DNA from: Podospora pseudoanserina | Lineage: Eukaryota > Ascomycota > Sordariomycetes > Sordariales > Podosporaceae | Reading direction: 5' to 3' | Length of the DNA: 64,000 nucleotides | Assembly: GCF_035222485.1 (NCBI RefSeq) | Contig: NC_085924.1 | Coordinates: forward strand, 2,790,001-2,854,000 | Shown: in pieces, positions 44,500-55,490 of the stretch | Layout: every line of letters begins with the position of its first letter | How positions within the stretch are numbered: the first letter of the stretch is position 1 | Made by a program: the position numbers and the translations under genes | Notes under the pieces: model-generated | Seen by the model: only the letters and a program-made list of their open reading frames with translations | Told to the model about the DNA's origin: nothing | Database searches by the model: none

Positions 44500-46297
44500 T
44501 CAAACAGAACTCACAACATCTTTCTCACCCATCTTTTTCTCATCCCCGAGCTCGGAATCGCCCTTGTCAAAACCCTCCGCGGCTGAGATGATGTCCGAAT
44601 CTTCATAAATCGTTGCGGCAATATGTGTCTCTGGAGCAGGAAAAAAATAACTCAGGCCAATATATACCAAAAACGCACTTGTGTATCCCCAGAAATAAAA
44701 CATGAAATAAAGCTTATCGGCGTCCCCAATCGTGCCTTTGATCGACGGGTCAACAGAAGCAGCCCTGGTTGTGATTTGGTTAGTCACAGCGCAGTTCTTT
44801 ATTGAGCAGATACACTTACATCCCAGGGATGCTGGGCACGACACTGATCAAGAATGCCACCGCTGCCCTCCAGTTCGTACCCCATTTGTTGAACCGGTAC
44901 CTTCCATGTGCTCGGTATAGGCCCGGAATGTCATACATTTGCTTTTGTACAACCCAGTAGTCTGCGCTGAGCATTGCTGCAATCGGTGCCAGGAAAATTC
45001 CTAATCCCGCCATGAATGCGAGGAGAGACTGAGCAGAGTGGATAATCTTCCAAGGCTGCATGACCCAGCCCGCAATTACTGTCGTGATGATAACTCCACG
45101 TCTGATGTTGAGGTACTTGGGCCAAAGACACATGATGTCGTTGGCACAGCTGATGACATTGGCAGAAAGATTGGTACCAATCTGGGCTACTACCCAGCAG
45201 AGTCCTACAAAGAAGGCGCCAGCCCGACCAGAGGGGCCGTCCCAGTGAGAAGCAATTTCGAGAGGATCCCAGATGTACTAGAACACGTCAGCAGAGAACC
45301 GTATTGTGGAAGAAGGTGCGTGTACCTTTCCATAAACAACCTTGGAAGCAGAGCAGCAGATGATGCCGAAGAGTCCCAGCATGAGCTGGATGCCTGGCAA
45401 AAAGGCAACTTGCCAGTAGACACCCTTGTCTGCTTTGAGATACCGTGTGAAGTCGGGTATGTTGGTCGCCATTGTTGCCCAGCCGCCGGTGATGGAGGAC
45501 AGAGAAGACAAGATCAACCATGATCTATCCGTGCCATGAACACCATACGGAAGGTTCCAGATATCCCCTGCACCACCAGCCTTGGACGTCATTGTGATGA
45601 CCACGGCAACTGAGGTAGTGATGACAAGCACTAGAGGTCATTAGCAGAGATTTCTATCAAGAGTCGTTTACTTACCACACTTGGCTACAAAGAACCACTT
45701 GAGCTTGTGCGGCGGGATGAGCAGGATAGGAAACTGCACTAGCCAGAAGATCAAGTGCGATATCATTCCCTGCGTGGTGATTCCAACACTATCTGGAATG
45801 TTGTTGGGAATGTCGAGATAGGATGGCCAAATGGATCGGATGATCTGTGTCATGGCAGTCGATCCGGTGTAAGTCTGAATAGCATGCCAGAACAAGGCCG
45901 TGATAGCCCTCGTCACCACTGCAAATCGAGAGAAGTACCAGCCAAATGAGGCTCTCATGGCGACGGGAAAGGGGATATGAAGCCGAGCACCGACCATGCC
46001 ATTCAACACCAGGGGAACAGTGCAGACGAGACTGCCAAAGATGATGCAAACAATGGCCTCACGCCAGGTGAGCCCGAGAGCGATGATAGAAGCGGGTGCC
46101 ATCCAGCTTTGGGCGTTGAGTGCATCACTGAACCAGTATCCAAACATGGTCCATGCCGACCAGGTCCGACGATTGAGGGGGGTGACATCGCAGTCAACGT
46201 TGGTCCAGGCTCCAGGGTCGGCAAAGGAAGTGGTCTGACGAGGTAGAACCCAACCTTGCCTGGTGGTTTTGGACTTGATTCTTTCGTGGAGCGTCAT
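44500..46297 (-). CDS. NCS1-family permease, Fur-type (uracil/allantoin-like)
   Basis: Proton-coupled uptake of a purine- or pyrimidine-related compound at the plasma membrane. Exons 46297-45676, 45630-45326, 45277-44820 and 44764-44500 give 549 residues with about 12 membrane segments. Family landmarks: the cytosolic start MTLHERIKSKTTRQGWVLP, WTNVDCDVTPLNRRTWSAW, YWFSDALNAQSW in the first segment, NGMVGARLHIPFPVAMRASFGW, ALFWHAIQTYTGS, ATNIPDFTRYLK and GTNLSANVISCANDI. These are the Fur subgroup, which covers uracil, allantoin and uric acid carriers. The start was chosen from the family; the frame is open far upstream. It is divergent from the fusion amidohydrolase gene, so its substrate is probably that enzyme's substrate or a precursor. 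The SLC-type specificity residues cannot be assigned with confidence. Confidence 0.88.
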
Positions 46298-46815
46298 GGT
46301 GGGGTGTAACCAAGACTGCAGTGTTGCTCTGCTTGGGAGTTGTAGAGGTGAGACATGATGCCAATTTATGTCCGAGCCATCGACGATACCGTCGAAGCCC
46401 ACGGTTGAGCCCGCCATCCGGCATGGTGAAACTGTCTTGCTGGTGATGATGATAGCAACCCCGCAAGGGCGCCGGCGGCCAAAAGATTGCAGAGATGGCC
46501 GCCGGGTCAAGATAACATAAGCGATGCCTGTGTTCATCTTTGCCATTGTGGTAATGACAGTGATTGGACAGACGCTGTGGGGTGCGGGGAAACTCTTATC
46601 ATCGGAGATGTGTCTATAAGGTGCGGCTGACCGACCACGAGGAAGGAAGTGTGTAGTGTTGACCGGCGGCCCCACAGACCGCACCGCCGGCCATTCAAAT
46701 CTCTTGCTCCTGTCAGATAAGTCGGATATAACGGTTAGTTCTTGCAAGATAAGATGTTTGGCAAAGACTGCGCCCTCGAAGTTGAGCCAGCCATTTCTGG
46801 TCGACTTGCACCACC
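46298..46815. promoter_or_regulatory. bidirectional promoter with GATA-factor sites
   Basis: The 518 bp region between the permease and the fusion hydrolase contains four HGATAR motifs: 46510-46515, 46715-46720 and 46747-46752 on the plus strand, and one on the minus strand at 46596-46601. Two lie 32 bp apart, close to the hydrolase start. About 1.5 would be expected by chance at equal base composition, so the excess is modest. Such sites are bound by AreA/NIT2, the activator of nitrogen-source genes in filamentous fungi. Confidence 0.5.
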
Positions 46816-49118
46816 ATGGCACCAGCACTCAAGACCACTCTGGCTCTGCAAGATGCCAAACCCTATGCCTTCGAGTGTCCTACAGCAACGACCGCCTTAA
46901 TCATCATCGATATCCAACGGGACTTTGTTGACCCCGGTGGTTTCGGCTCCATACAATGTGGCAACGACGCCGTCTTTTCCAGAGCACGCGCAATTGTCCC
47001 TGTTGTCAAGAAACTGCTTGACGCCTTTCGATCGTTTGGAGGGCATGTGATTCACACGCGTGAAGGACATGAACCGGGTCTTGCTGATCTACCTGCCGCC
47101 AAACGGCTCCGTCAAACTTCCAACCCAGTCGGTCACCATAGTCTGGGAATTGGTGATCAGGGACCCATGGGCAAGCTCCTCGTCCGAGGAGAATATGGCC
47201 ACGATATCGTGGATGAACTCACCCCCTGGCCAGATGAGACAGTCATTGACAAGCCAGGAAAAGGAAGCTTTTGGGGCACGAATATTCACAGGATCTTGCT
47301 TGCACGTGGAATAACCCATCTAGTATTTGCGGGAGTAACAACAGAGTACTTGACCCATTCCCATAGTGCTGTTGAGAAATCGTAGCTGACCTTTGCCACA
47401 ACAGGTGCTGTGTCAGTACAACACTGCGCGAATGTGCTGACCGAGGCTATCAATGCATTGTGTTGGAAGACTGCACGCAGGGGTTCGATGCTCAGCAGGT
47501 GACCACATCACTAGACATTATTTCAGGGCAAGATGGATTGTTTGGGTTCGTCGGCAACAGCCCAGACTTTTTCCAAGCAATCGACCGAGCATCAGCCAAA
47601 GCCTTGACCCAAGGGCTGGCACTGACGCCGCCTGCAACACCCATGGGAAACGAGGACTCGGAACCTCGCTTCGGTTTCCTTCCAGGCGAAAGCGTTCCAT
47701 CAGTCGACCAGTTGTTGACTGATTACCGACAAAGTATCCGGTGCCCCGTCGAAGTCATCAAGTCTCTGTACAAACGAATCAACCAGTACAAAAACGTGGA
47801 TCCAGCGGTCTGGATTCACCTTGAGCCCGAAGCGAACGTGCTGCATGCAGCAACCAAGCTAGTCAACAAGTACAAGGGAAAGCCGTTACCATCATTATAT
47901 GGTATTCCCTTTTCGGTCAAAGACACCATCGATGTCGCGGGAGTGCCAACAACAGCGGCCTGTCCGAGTTATGCATACACTCCTCAAGTGAGTGCTACAG
48001 CAGTCCGACGTGTGCTCGATGCCGGCGCGTTGTTCATCGGCAAAGTGAACCTTGACCAGCTAGCCACTGGCCTGTCTGGCTGTCGCTCCCCATATGGAAC
48101 CCCCCACAGTGTCTTTAGCGACAAGCACATATCCGGTGGCTCTTCCTCTGGATCATGTGTTTCGGTCGGGGAGAGACTCGTGTCGTTCGGTCTCGCAACA
48201 GACACCGCTGGTAGTGGTCGAGTCCCAGCTGCATTTAATGGGATCGTTGGCTTCAAGCCCACCAAAGGGACTGTTTCCGCTCGCGGTCTTGTCCCGGCCT
48301 GCCGCACGCTCGACACAATTACCGTCGTTGCTCCCTCTATTACCGAGGCTCGCAAAGTCTGGCAAGTCATTGCACATCATGACCCGGAGGATCCATACTC
48401 CAAACTTCCCCATACGCTTCCTACATGGCACATTGACTACCGAGGCCCGCGTGTTGGTGGGTTCACCTTTGCCGTTCCTCCACCAACAATCCTAAAAGTC
48501 TGCAAAAAAGAATACCGGGAGCTGTTCTCCTCTGCCGTCTCAGCACTGCAATCATGCGGAGGTACGCTCAAGGAAGTAAAGTACACCCCCTTTTCTGCTG
48601 CTGGAGACCTCCTCTACGATGGAAGTCTCCTACACGAGCGCATTCATTGCATTGGCCACCGGTTCCTACAGTCCAACTTACCCGACATGCATCCTGTGAT
48701 CAGAGAGCTGTTTGACAAAGCCATGTCAAACCCCCCGTCGGTATACGATGCGTTCCGCGACCAGGCTCTTCAGGCGCGGCTGACAAGGGAGGTGCAAGGT
48801 GTCTTTGATGTGCTAAACGGTGGGGTAGATGTTCTCGTGGTGCCGACTACCACGCAGCACCCCACCATCAAGGAGATGGAGGCTGATCCGTTGAAATTGA
48901 ATAGTGAGCTGGGGACTTTTACGCATTGTGCAAATGTGGTGGATTTGTGTGGTGTCTCGGTACCAGCAGGGACTTGGTTGTGGGGACAAGAAGGTGATGA
49001 GCGGAAGATGCCTTTTGGCATCACAATCTTGAGCGGGAGCGGGTATGATGCAAAGGTTTTGGATATTGCCGGGGTCTTTGAGGAGGAGATGATGCAGCGC
49101 GAGACTTTCAGACTATGA
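46816..49118 (+). CDS. fusion protein: isochorismatase-like amidohydrolase + allophanate-hydrolase-type amidase
   Basis: Exons 46816-47345 and 47405-49118 give 747 residues. Residues about 25-215 are an isochorismatase-like hydrolase with the triad Asp32 (IIIDIQRDF), Lys146 (VIDKPGKGSFWGTN) and Cys179 (GVTTECCVSTTLRE). The intron falls just before that cysteine, so the fusion does not depend on a doubtful junction. Biuret hydrolase, triuret hydrolase and RutB belong to this family. Residues about 265-740 are an amidase-signature enzyme most like allophanate hydrolase (AtzF, and the hydrolase half of urea amidolyase): Lys349 (FSVKDTID), Ser423 in GGSSSGS and Ser447 in DTAGSGRVPAAFN, plus GKVNLDQLATG and PYGTPHSVFSD. 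The extra C-terminal domain of AtzF is missing. Likely reaction: a ureido compound such as biuret to allophanate, then to CO2 and ammonia (inference). No targeting signal is evident. Confidence 0.88.
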
Positions 49119-49226
49119 GAAATGACGGGCTTGGCGAGACACATGTCATAGCAACGATCTTTCCCTTGTCAGAGTTGAGATGATTTATTTAGTAATTCCA
49201 ATTCCGCCTTGTAAGCATCATGATAC

Positions 49227-49660
49227 CTAAAATCTCGGGAACCTGGGAGGACTTCCCCTCTTGCCAAAAGCCAACACCAACCACCCAGCAATGAGACAGA
49301 CTCCGCCGATTGGCGTGACCGGGCCCAGAAACTTGAACTTTTCAGGGTTCAACGTCAAAGCGTAGATGGATCCACTGAACATTGTCATGCCGGCAGTGAA
49401 GAGTGAGGCGGCGACTGGATTGCCGGAAGCCATGAGCAGCGCGACAGAGTGGATCAACTTTGGAAGCGCGAGAATTAGCATATGCCGAGAGAAATATCGG
49501 AGAGATATATTACCTGGTACTGGGCAGCAGTTCCCCAGCTCGCTAGTTTCGCGGGGTCTGCAATCCGCTTCTTGAGACCGTGAGCCCCAAAGGCCCCGAA
49601 GCCGACAGCGGTCGCACCAGAAATGGCAGCAACTTTCCAGAAAATCGCACTGCTTGCCAT
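49227..49660 (-). CDS. DUF423/TMEM256-like small membrane protein
   Basis: Exons 49660-49514 and 49457-49227 give 125 residues. The intron has GTAATA..AAG ends with a TGCTAAT branch site. It starts MASSAIFWKVAAISGATAVGFGAFGAHGLKK, the usual start of the family, followed by WGTAAQYQLIHSVALL, GMTMFSGSIYALTL and PVTPIGGVCLIAGW; four membrane segments. An in-frame ATG at 49726 would add 22 hydrophilic residues (MPAEDESSPLLP...) and cannot be excluded. The family (bacterial YgdD, animal TMEM256) is widespread and its function is unknown; the animal member is found in mitochondria or extracellular vesicles. The gene converges with the fusion amidohydrolase, and the two stop codons are only about 110 bp apart. 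Confidence 0.85.
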
Positions 49661-50553
49661 TGTTTGGGTTTGCAAAGAGGATGAAGGTCGAGGGAGAAGG
49701 GGAGAGGACTCGTCTTCTGCAGGCATTCTGTGATTTGTGTTGATGTCGAATTAAGCTTGTGGGGGCAGGCGGAAGGTGGTGGAGACTTTTGCTGACTAAC
49801 TCTGCCAAGCACGTTGACATCGGCAAAGGCTGCGATGTGATGTCAAGCACAACTTGAAGCAATTGGTAGTCCTGACGCTGTATCCGTTTTATTTCGACTG
49901 ATATTTCCATCGATCTGTCAGTCAAGGTTAGAGGAAATGAGGTCCTGTGGAACGCAACTGGTGACGCAACTACCTTGTAGCCATTTTTTGCTTAAGCCTT
50001 CGCACTCGGACAATGCAAGATGGATAGCCTTTGGCTTATACCTTCTAGCTAAACTATAAGCGCCCTATTGAACTTCCCCAAGCTTCGGTAAGGATACGAA
50101 TTCCGCTTCTCAGCATGCACCGCTCTGCTGAATTTGGCCGCAGATCGATAAGGAAACTAATGCTACTTGGCACGACGTTGTTGTTGCGGGCGTCTCTGTG
50201 ACGTGGAAGGAGGGTCATCGGCCGCAGATGCTTAGTCTTGGGGGTATTCAGGTATATTCAGCCAGTGTGTAACAATGGTCATTGATGCAACAGGTCAAGA
50301 AGTTTAGCAAGTCACGTTAATCAGGTCAATATGCATGGTAGGAAACCATTGATGTTTGTATGGATGGCGGCCACTGGTCAACTCGTTGAAGCTCCAGTGC
50401 TTACTCGTCGGTCTGGCTCTCCAGACTTGAGATCCTGGCTGGCAATTTTGGCAGGCTGGGCGAGAGGGAGGTTCGTAGCATGGTGTCGAATGGGAGGTGT
50501 CGTGACAAGCATTTTGTCTCCTCGATGCCAGCCACCTCGCCGTCCTCTTTGTT
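49661..50553. other. intergenic region at the edge of the degenerate tract
   Basis: No gene is recognised. It marks the change from intact genes on the left to broken genes on the right. Confidence 0.4.
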
Positions 50554-50856
50554 CTAGACCTTTTCAGCCTTCTGGATCTCCGATTCCTTCTTGACTTCAT
50601 CCATCAACTCCTGAACCATCTGCATCTGTTTCTCCACCGCCTCGTGCCTCTTATTCAAGTCGTTGATGATTTCCTTGAACCCGTTCTTGAGGTTGTCGCA
50701 CTCCTTCCTAAACCACCTCATCAACTCTTCAACCTTCTCGTTCTCGATCTAGCAATCTTTGACGGTCGAATGGTTGTTGTTGTTGGGGGGAGGGTTGTTC
50801 ATCCCAGTGGCATCTTGGTGATCGTTGACCTCCTCGTTCGAGTTAGAAACCGTCAT
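50554..50856 (-). pseudogene. coiled-coil protein gene with one in-frame TAG
   Basis: From the ATG at 50856 the frame reads MTVSNSNEEVNDHQDATG, an asparagine-rich stretch, then TVKDC and a TAG at 50749-50751. The same frame continues without other stops for 64 codons: IENEKVEELMRWF, CDNLKNGFKEII, RHEAVEKQMQMVQELMDEVKKE, ending in TAG at 50554-50556. The second part is a clear amphipathic coiled coil with acidic/basic heptads. A single C-to-T change at a CpA site would turn CAG (Gln) into this TAG, the change typical of RIP. Total span is 101 codons including both stops. It is probably a recently inactivated gene; stop-codon readthrough or an unseen intron are alternatives. Family not recognised. 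Confidence 0.55.
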
Positions 50857-51573
50857 CTTTGTAAATTCAAAAACCAATGTTGGTCGAGATTCACAAGTTT
50901 GGACGACAAAACGATTTACTTATCTTGTTGGACGAGCAACTATGCGTAGAAATTTGTGGCGTTTGCGATGGTCTTGAAAAGACTGGAGAAAGTTGGGAGA
51001 GTTGGTATGTAGTTTGAGGTGGGAGGACGGAAGGACAGAGCTGAGGGTTCGAGGAGAACATGAGCCTTGAGAGTGGGCTGCAAAATGGATTGCCTATCGA
51101 AACCTCAGTTGGGCGTGTGATGAGGTTTCTCGCAGGGTGGCTCGGGAAAACGGGCTAGCGTACTGTACACTATCATCTCGTGCCAAGATATGTCCGAATG
51201 CCAATCAATGCCACTATTCACAGGTTCCCTGAACCCTCAAAAAACTATAGAAGATTCCCGTGGCAAAATGTCACACTTTTCGGCGACGGCATCCTGCAAA
51301 ATATGCGGGCATTATCTCCTCTCACCTCGCCGCAAGTCAAGACGTCTCGGTATGAACAAGTGTATCACCACAAACTTTAGGAACTCCATCCCAAACGGCA
51401 ACATGATATGATCCAGGCACCCGCCAAGATGGTGGGTGGCCCAGCTCAGGCCCCCGATCACAGATTGCTAGCATATTAAGCCGCACCCGGAAGATCGAAA
51501 AAGACACAAGGTGCTGACATGTTCATCTCTCCGCTTCGCCAAGTTTTGCGCTGATCCCGGTTTTGAAGCAACC
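50857..51573. other. region without a recognised gene
   Basis: Only short open frames. It may include the promoter of the coiled-coil gene. Nothing else is recognised. Confidence 0.4.
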
Positions 51574-51907
51574 ATGCCCGACAAGAAAGCTACCGGAGCC
51601 AAGCCAGAGGATACTCCTGCCTTGGTCCTGGATTGCCAGAGGCGCATCACGTCCGCCTATGCATCTTTGGAGAACCAACAGGACGAGTTTATCGAAAACT
51701 TCCGTCGCAACCCGGAGACGCAGCTTTTCCCCGTCGATTCCATCCCCGCGGATGTGGGTGTTAAATGAAGTGTTGTCGGGAGAATTCATCAAGACGTATA
51801 GCTTGCCCAACCATGTCGTCAGGGAGCTTAAAGATGCCAAGAGTGGTCTTGTCGAGGCCAAGGGCCGTGTCAAGTGTGCCAAAGATGTGCTAGACTACAC
51901 TAACTAG
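51574..51907 (+). pseudogene. relic of a short helical protein gene
   Basis: The frame from 51574 (MPDKKATGAKPEDTPALVLD, then RRITSAYASLENQQDEFIENF and FPVDSIPADV) ends at 51768. Helical, charged coding-like sequence continues in another frame: NEVLSGEFIKTYSLPNHVVRELKDAKSGLVEAKGRVKCAKDVLDY, up to a stop at 51907. The two pieces look like one protein of about 110 residues interrupted by a single frame change near 51760; no GT..AG intron of normal size joins them. No family recognised. Also possible: two unrelated chance frames. Confidence 0.4.
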
Positions 51908-53684
51908 ATCAAACGCTACATCCTCACGGCAAAGATAAAGGGAGGGAAGTGTCACAGTTAAGCCAACGGGCAGGTCAAACAGTGTAAGCGGCGCGGGGCG
52001 CGCTCAGCCAATCAGGGTGTTATCAGGGTAGTCGGGCATAATCACAATAATCACTAGTAGGGCTAATCAGGATGTAATCAGGGCGGCTTAACTATAATTA
52101 ATTCAGAACTCTAAGGTCCACGTATATAAACGAATTAAATAAATATTGAATAATTCTGTCATATAATGTAAGTTATATTAGTCAGTATTTTAACTATTAT
52201 AATTAAAATAAGTTATTATTATTGCTAAGATAGTGACCATGGTGCATGTGATGGCATACTGCAAGAGCATGGTACAGAGTTAGGGGTGCAGGGAGTAGAA
52301 GGAGCAGGAGAAGGCTGCAGCCAAAAGGAAGGAGGAAGCTGCAGCCAATGGGAGAGCAGGAGGGAGTACAGGCTATGTGGGCACGGGAAGGAGGCTAGGG
52401 CAAGGATATCTTGGAGAGCAAGCAGGCCACCCACAAACCTTCCTTTCCTTTCTTTTTTCTTTTCATCTTACGATTACATTAACTACAGGAATACAGTATT
52501 GGCCCTGACTTATTGGCACCTCAGCTTTATAACAGTGCTGGTTTGGTCAGGTGACGTCAGGTGCCTGTGCCCCACTTTCCAAACTTAGCTAGTGGAGTTG
52601 CTTCGAGGAAGTTGTTTATTTCTGGCTGCAGGCCACAAGCTGGTAATTACTCTTCTCTTTTTACTTCTTTAAATCAAAATCCTACGAATACAGCCATCAC
52701 TTACTAGTGCCTTTGCCCTGCGTAATATGCTGCCCTCACATCAACTGCCAACAAAGATATACTAGCTGGAGATTCGTAGCAACGATGACAGATCCTAGAG
52801 AAACACGGCAGAAGATGGCGCTGTAGGTAGGTTAAAACATTAAAGCTAGAGTCGGGCAGTCAGTTAAATATCAAGTAATTGCCTTTGAAGAGAGTTTTAG
52901 AATTAAGTCAGTTTATCTCTGTGTTTGGAGTTTGGGAATGGTGGCCCTTCGAGAGTCTCTCTTGCCGACAATGCAGCTCTGCGTATCCCTGCAACTTGAA
53001 TAAACACCAACAGAAAAGATTGGGAGCCAGGCATGCATATAAACAATAGGGTGTGCTGTGCATTAAGCGGCTCAAATCAACAGAAGTCTTAAAATTTTTG
53101 CACAACTTTTTTCTGACTATACCGTAGCGTTTAACTGACTTAAAAAGGAGGGCGACCATTCGGTAACTCCTCACATCAACTCCAATGGCACACCTGCCCA
53201 CGCCGTGTTATCCACCGCTATCGAGCGGTTTCGATAGGATAAGTCTCTCCACGAGCACATAATCCGGTGCGAAACGCTGCAAAGCTCCGTTAGGTTTGCT
53301 CCCGTTTTAAGGCAGCTGTTATCCGCAGAACGGAGAACGAGAAAGCTCGCCACGTAGAACTGGGATATCATTCGTCCAGTAAAGTGGGGCTTCTTGGGGC
53401 ACGAGAAGCAGATATTTAATTTTTGATCCCGTCAAAACCGGAACAATATATCAAACCCACCTATATCACGTGGATAAGGAGGCGCTTGGACTAATGTGTA
53501 CAAATGTAAGCATGCTCTTCTTCCCTTTTCGTCCTCCCTCCTTCCTCCCCAACCTGTTTCCCCATTAACACCAGCATGGCGTCGCAAAGCCCCCCCGCTT
53601 TGCCGGCAAGGCCGCTTGTTTCGCCGGGTAGCGGTCATATTGAGCCTGTACTTTGCCCCTTCTTTTTCTCTCTCCCTTGCGCAG
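51908..53684. other. AT-rich, gene-poor stretch
   Basis: Much of 52060-52220 and 52640-53110 is AT-rich with many TAA/TTA words, unlike the GC-rich left half of the window. Short imperfect repeats of GGAAGCTGCAGCCA occur near 52308-52350. This composition fits old, RIP-mutated repeated DNA, but I recognise no element, terminal repeat or coding remnant. Confidence 0.4.
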
Positions 53685-54846
53685 ATGGCAGATGCTGATA
53701 CCTCACAGGTTTGGCTAGACGTTTCCACGGTTGAGGAGATCATCGAATACATCATTAGCGCTCGCCACCACGGCAGCGAGTCGATTCTTAGCTTCCAGTG
53801 GCACTCAGACAGACTCGACCATCTTTTTGAACAACTGGACGCCCGACTAATCGCACTCGACGAAAGAAAAATCCGCCGATTCGAGTACGACTACGAATCT
53901 AGTACCGTACATATCGACATCATGGGCGAATCCGAGTTCCATTATCAGGTTCAAGCTGGCCTTCGAGACTACATCAAAAATCGTCTTGCAGAGCGTATTG
54001 CCACCACGGATGATCCCACGATTCGCCGCCTAATGCAGTCTATCGAAGAGAGGGGTACCTTTAACATTCTATACGAAAGGAAGATCCATAAACAAGCCGA
54101 TGTTTCGCTCGGCCAGGCGGGCGCCCTGCCATCTCTGGTTTGCGAGGTCTCGTAGAGCGAGCCACGGAAACATGTGGAAAGGAAGGCGCGCCAATACATC
54201 AACTGCTCAGACGGCAAGATCCGAGTCGCTCTGATCCTTGATCTTCAATATCCCTATATGAAAAAGGCGTGGGTTAGTCTGCTAGTAGCGGGCAGTCCAA
54301 GCGACTGGGGTACAGCATTCTGAACTGTACCATGATGATGATCTTGTTCAACAACCTGTTGGACAGGTTGATCTCTATCTCTCTGACTTGGTCAGTTTGG
54401 CTGGTGTACCAACAGCGTTTTGTCGCCCCTCGACTGTTGAGTTGGCTGCTGGGGTTACAAGGTTTGTCGTTTCTTTATTTCGGGCAATATAATAGATCTA
54501 ACATGCCAATAGGAATCCCACAATCACCATAACGTTCGAACGACTTCGGGCTATCTTCCGCAAAGCTCGCCATTTACACAACCCAACCAAATTCATAACG
54601 GAGGCTACTGATCAAGAGCAAAACCCGTATGAGGAGTCCGAGAGGCGTGTGGCCGAGGCGCGTTCTGAAGCACGCATCGAGATGGAACGGCGTGTGGCTG
54701 AAGAGCGCAGCGAGGCCGAGAGGCGTGTGGCCGACGCGCGTTCTGAAGCACGCATCGAGATGGAACGGCGTGTGGCCGACGCGCGTTCTGAAGCACGCAT
54801 CGAGATCGAGCGGCTCATGGCCGAAGGCCGATTGGGGGCTAAGTAG
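53685..54846 (+). pseudogene. PD-(D/E)XK-nuclease-like protein gene with coiled-coil tail, broken
   Basis: From the ATG at 53685 (MADADTSQVWLDVSTVEEIIEYI) 156 codons are open. The segment HKQADVSLGQ...PSLVCEVS followed by KHVERKARQYI fits the D..ExS..K pattern of Uma2-like PD-(D/E)XK nuclease folds (inference). A TAG at 54153-54155 follows EVS, where relatives would plausibly have Trp. The frame then continues (SEPRKHVERKARQY, RVALILDLQYPYMKKAW) to 54321, changes frame, and goes on through LVSLAGVPTAFCRPSTVELAAG. A good intron (54462-54511, TCTAAC branch) leads to TITITFERLRAIFRKA and a charged coiled coil ending at 54844. So at least one stop and one frame change break the gene. Similar nuclease plus ERR-repeat proteins are common, uncharacterised fungal genes. 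Confidence 0.6.
54646..54813 (+). repeat. tandem 45 bp coding repeats of the coiled-coil tail
   Basis: Copies 54646-54690, 54724-54768 and 54769-54813 are 45 bp and nearly identical; 54691-54723 is a divergent 33 bp unit. Each encodes about RVADARSEARIEMER. The pattern keeps the heptad phase only roughly, as expected for a repeat grown by slippage or unequal exchange. Confidence 0.85.
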
Positions 54847-55079
54847 CGCTCCGGAGATATGGCGACCTGTTTGTGAGAAGGAGGGGCACTGGAGGAACAA
54901 TGTTCAACAGGTTTAGGTATTTGTAGCATGCTCTAATTCACCACTCTTCTCCGTCTCTTTCTCTGTATAATCTATCGGCGATAGCGATCAGACGAGCGAT
55001 CCACAACACGGTTATCCGCCGGTTCAGACAGGAGAGTAAAATAAGGACGGTTATTACCGCCTCCCTCATTACCGTAAGG

Positions 55080-55450
55080 TAGATTACTTTTGTAGGAAGG
55101 CTTTGTAAGAGAAGGATATTTATAAGCGCCTCCCAGTGGCTGATTAACTGCTCCCCGCTGACTGGGCCATACTGGCCGTCGTCGGATGAGGAGCGGTATA
55201 CCCGGGAGGGTTACCTACTAAAGCAATTGCTGACAACGGCCATCACCAAGTTCCATATATCCTTCGACATTTGGACCTCTCCTAATGGATTCTCTTTGTT
55301 GGCCGTTATCGCCCGCTTTCTCGACGATCGTAACTCCTTAGTATAGATATTGGTATTGCTGGCTATTTCTAGTCAGATAATGCCGCTACTAACAACACCT
55401 GCCTCTATACCTTTCGCAGCCTCTCTCCGCTCCTGGCATATTTCCTCTCC
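55080..55450 (+). mobile_element. hAT-family DNA transposon relic
   Basis: A fragment of transposase is readable: LLKQLLTTAITKFHISFDIWTSPNGFSLL followed by AVIARFLDDRN, a hallmark block of fungal hAT transposases. After a stop and a frame change, GYF.SDNAATNNTCLYTF matches the conserved DNA-binding/catalytic block with its aspartate. Neither end of the element, no terminal repeats and no complete frame are visible. Sequence from about 54960 may belong to the same element. An old, internal fragment. Confidence 0.6.
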
Positions 55451-55490
55451 CTCTACTCGTGATGGCCTCGGGAGACCGCCCCACCAGTCC

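Noticed and set aside
47346-47404. Stop codon after the isochorismatase-like part, suggesting two separate genes
   Set aside because: The stop lies in a GT..AG intron, and the catalytic cysteine of the first domain is in the second exon, so the fusion is real.
51908-53684. Solo LTR or MITE in the AT-rich stretch
   Set aside because: No paired ends, target duplication or internal coding trace could be found by eye.
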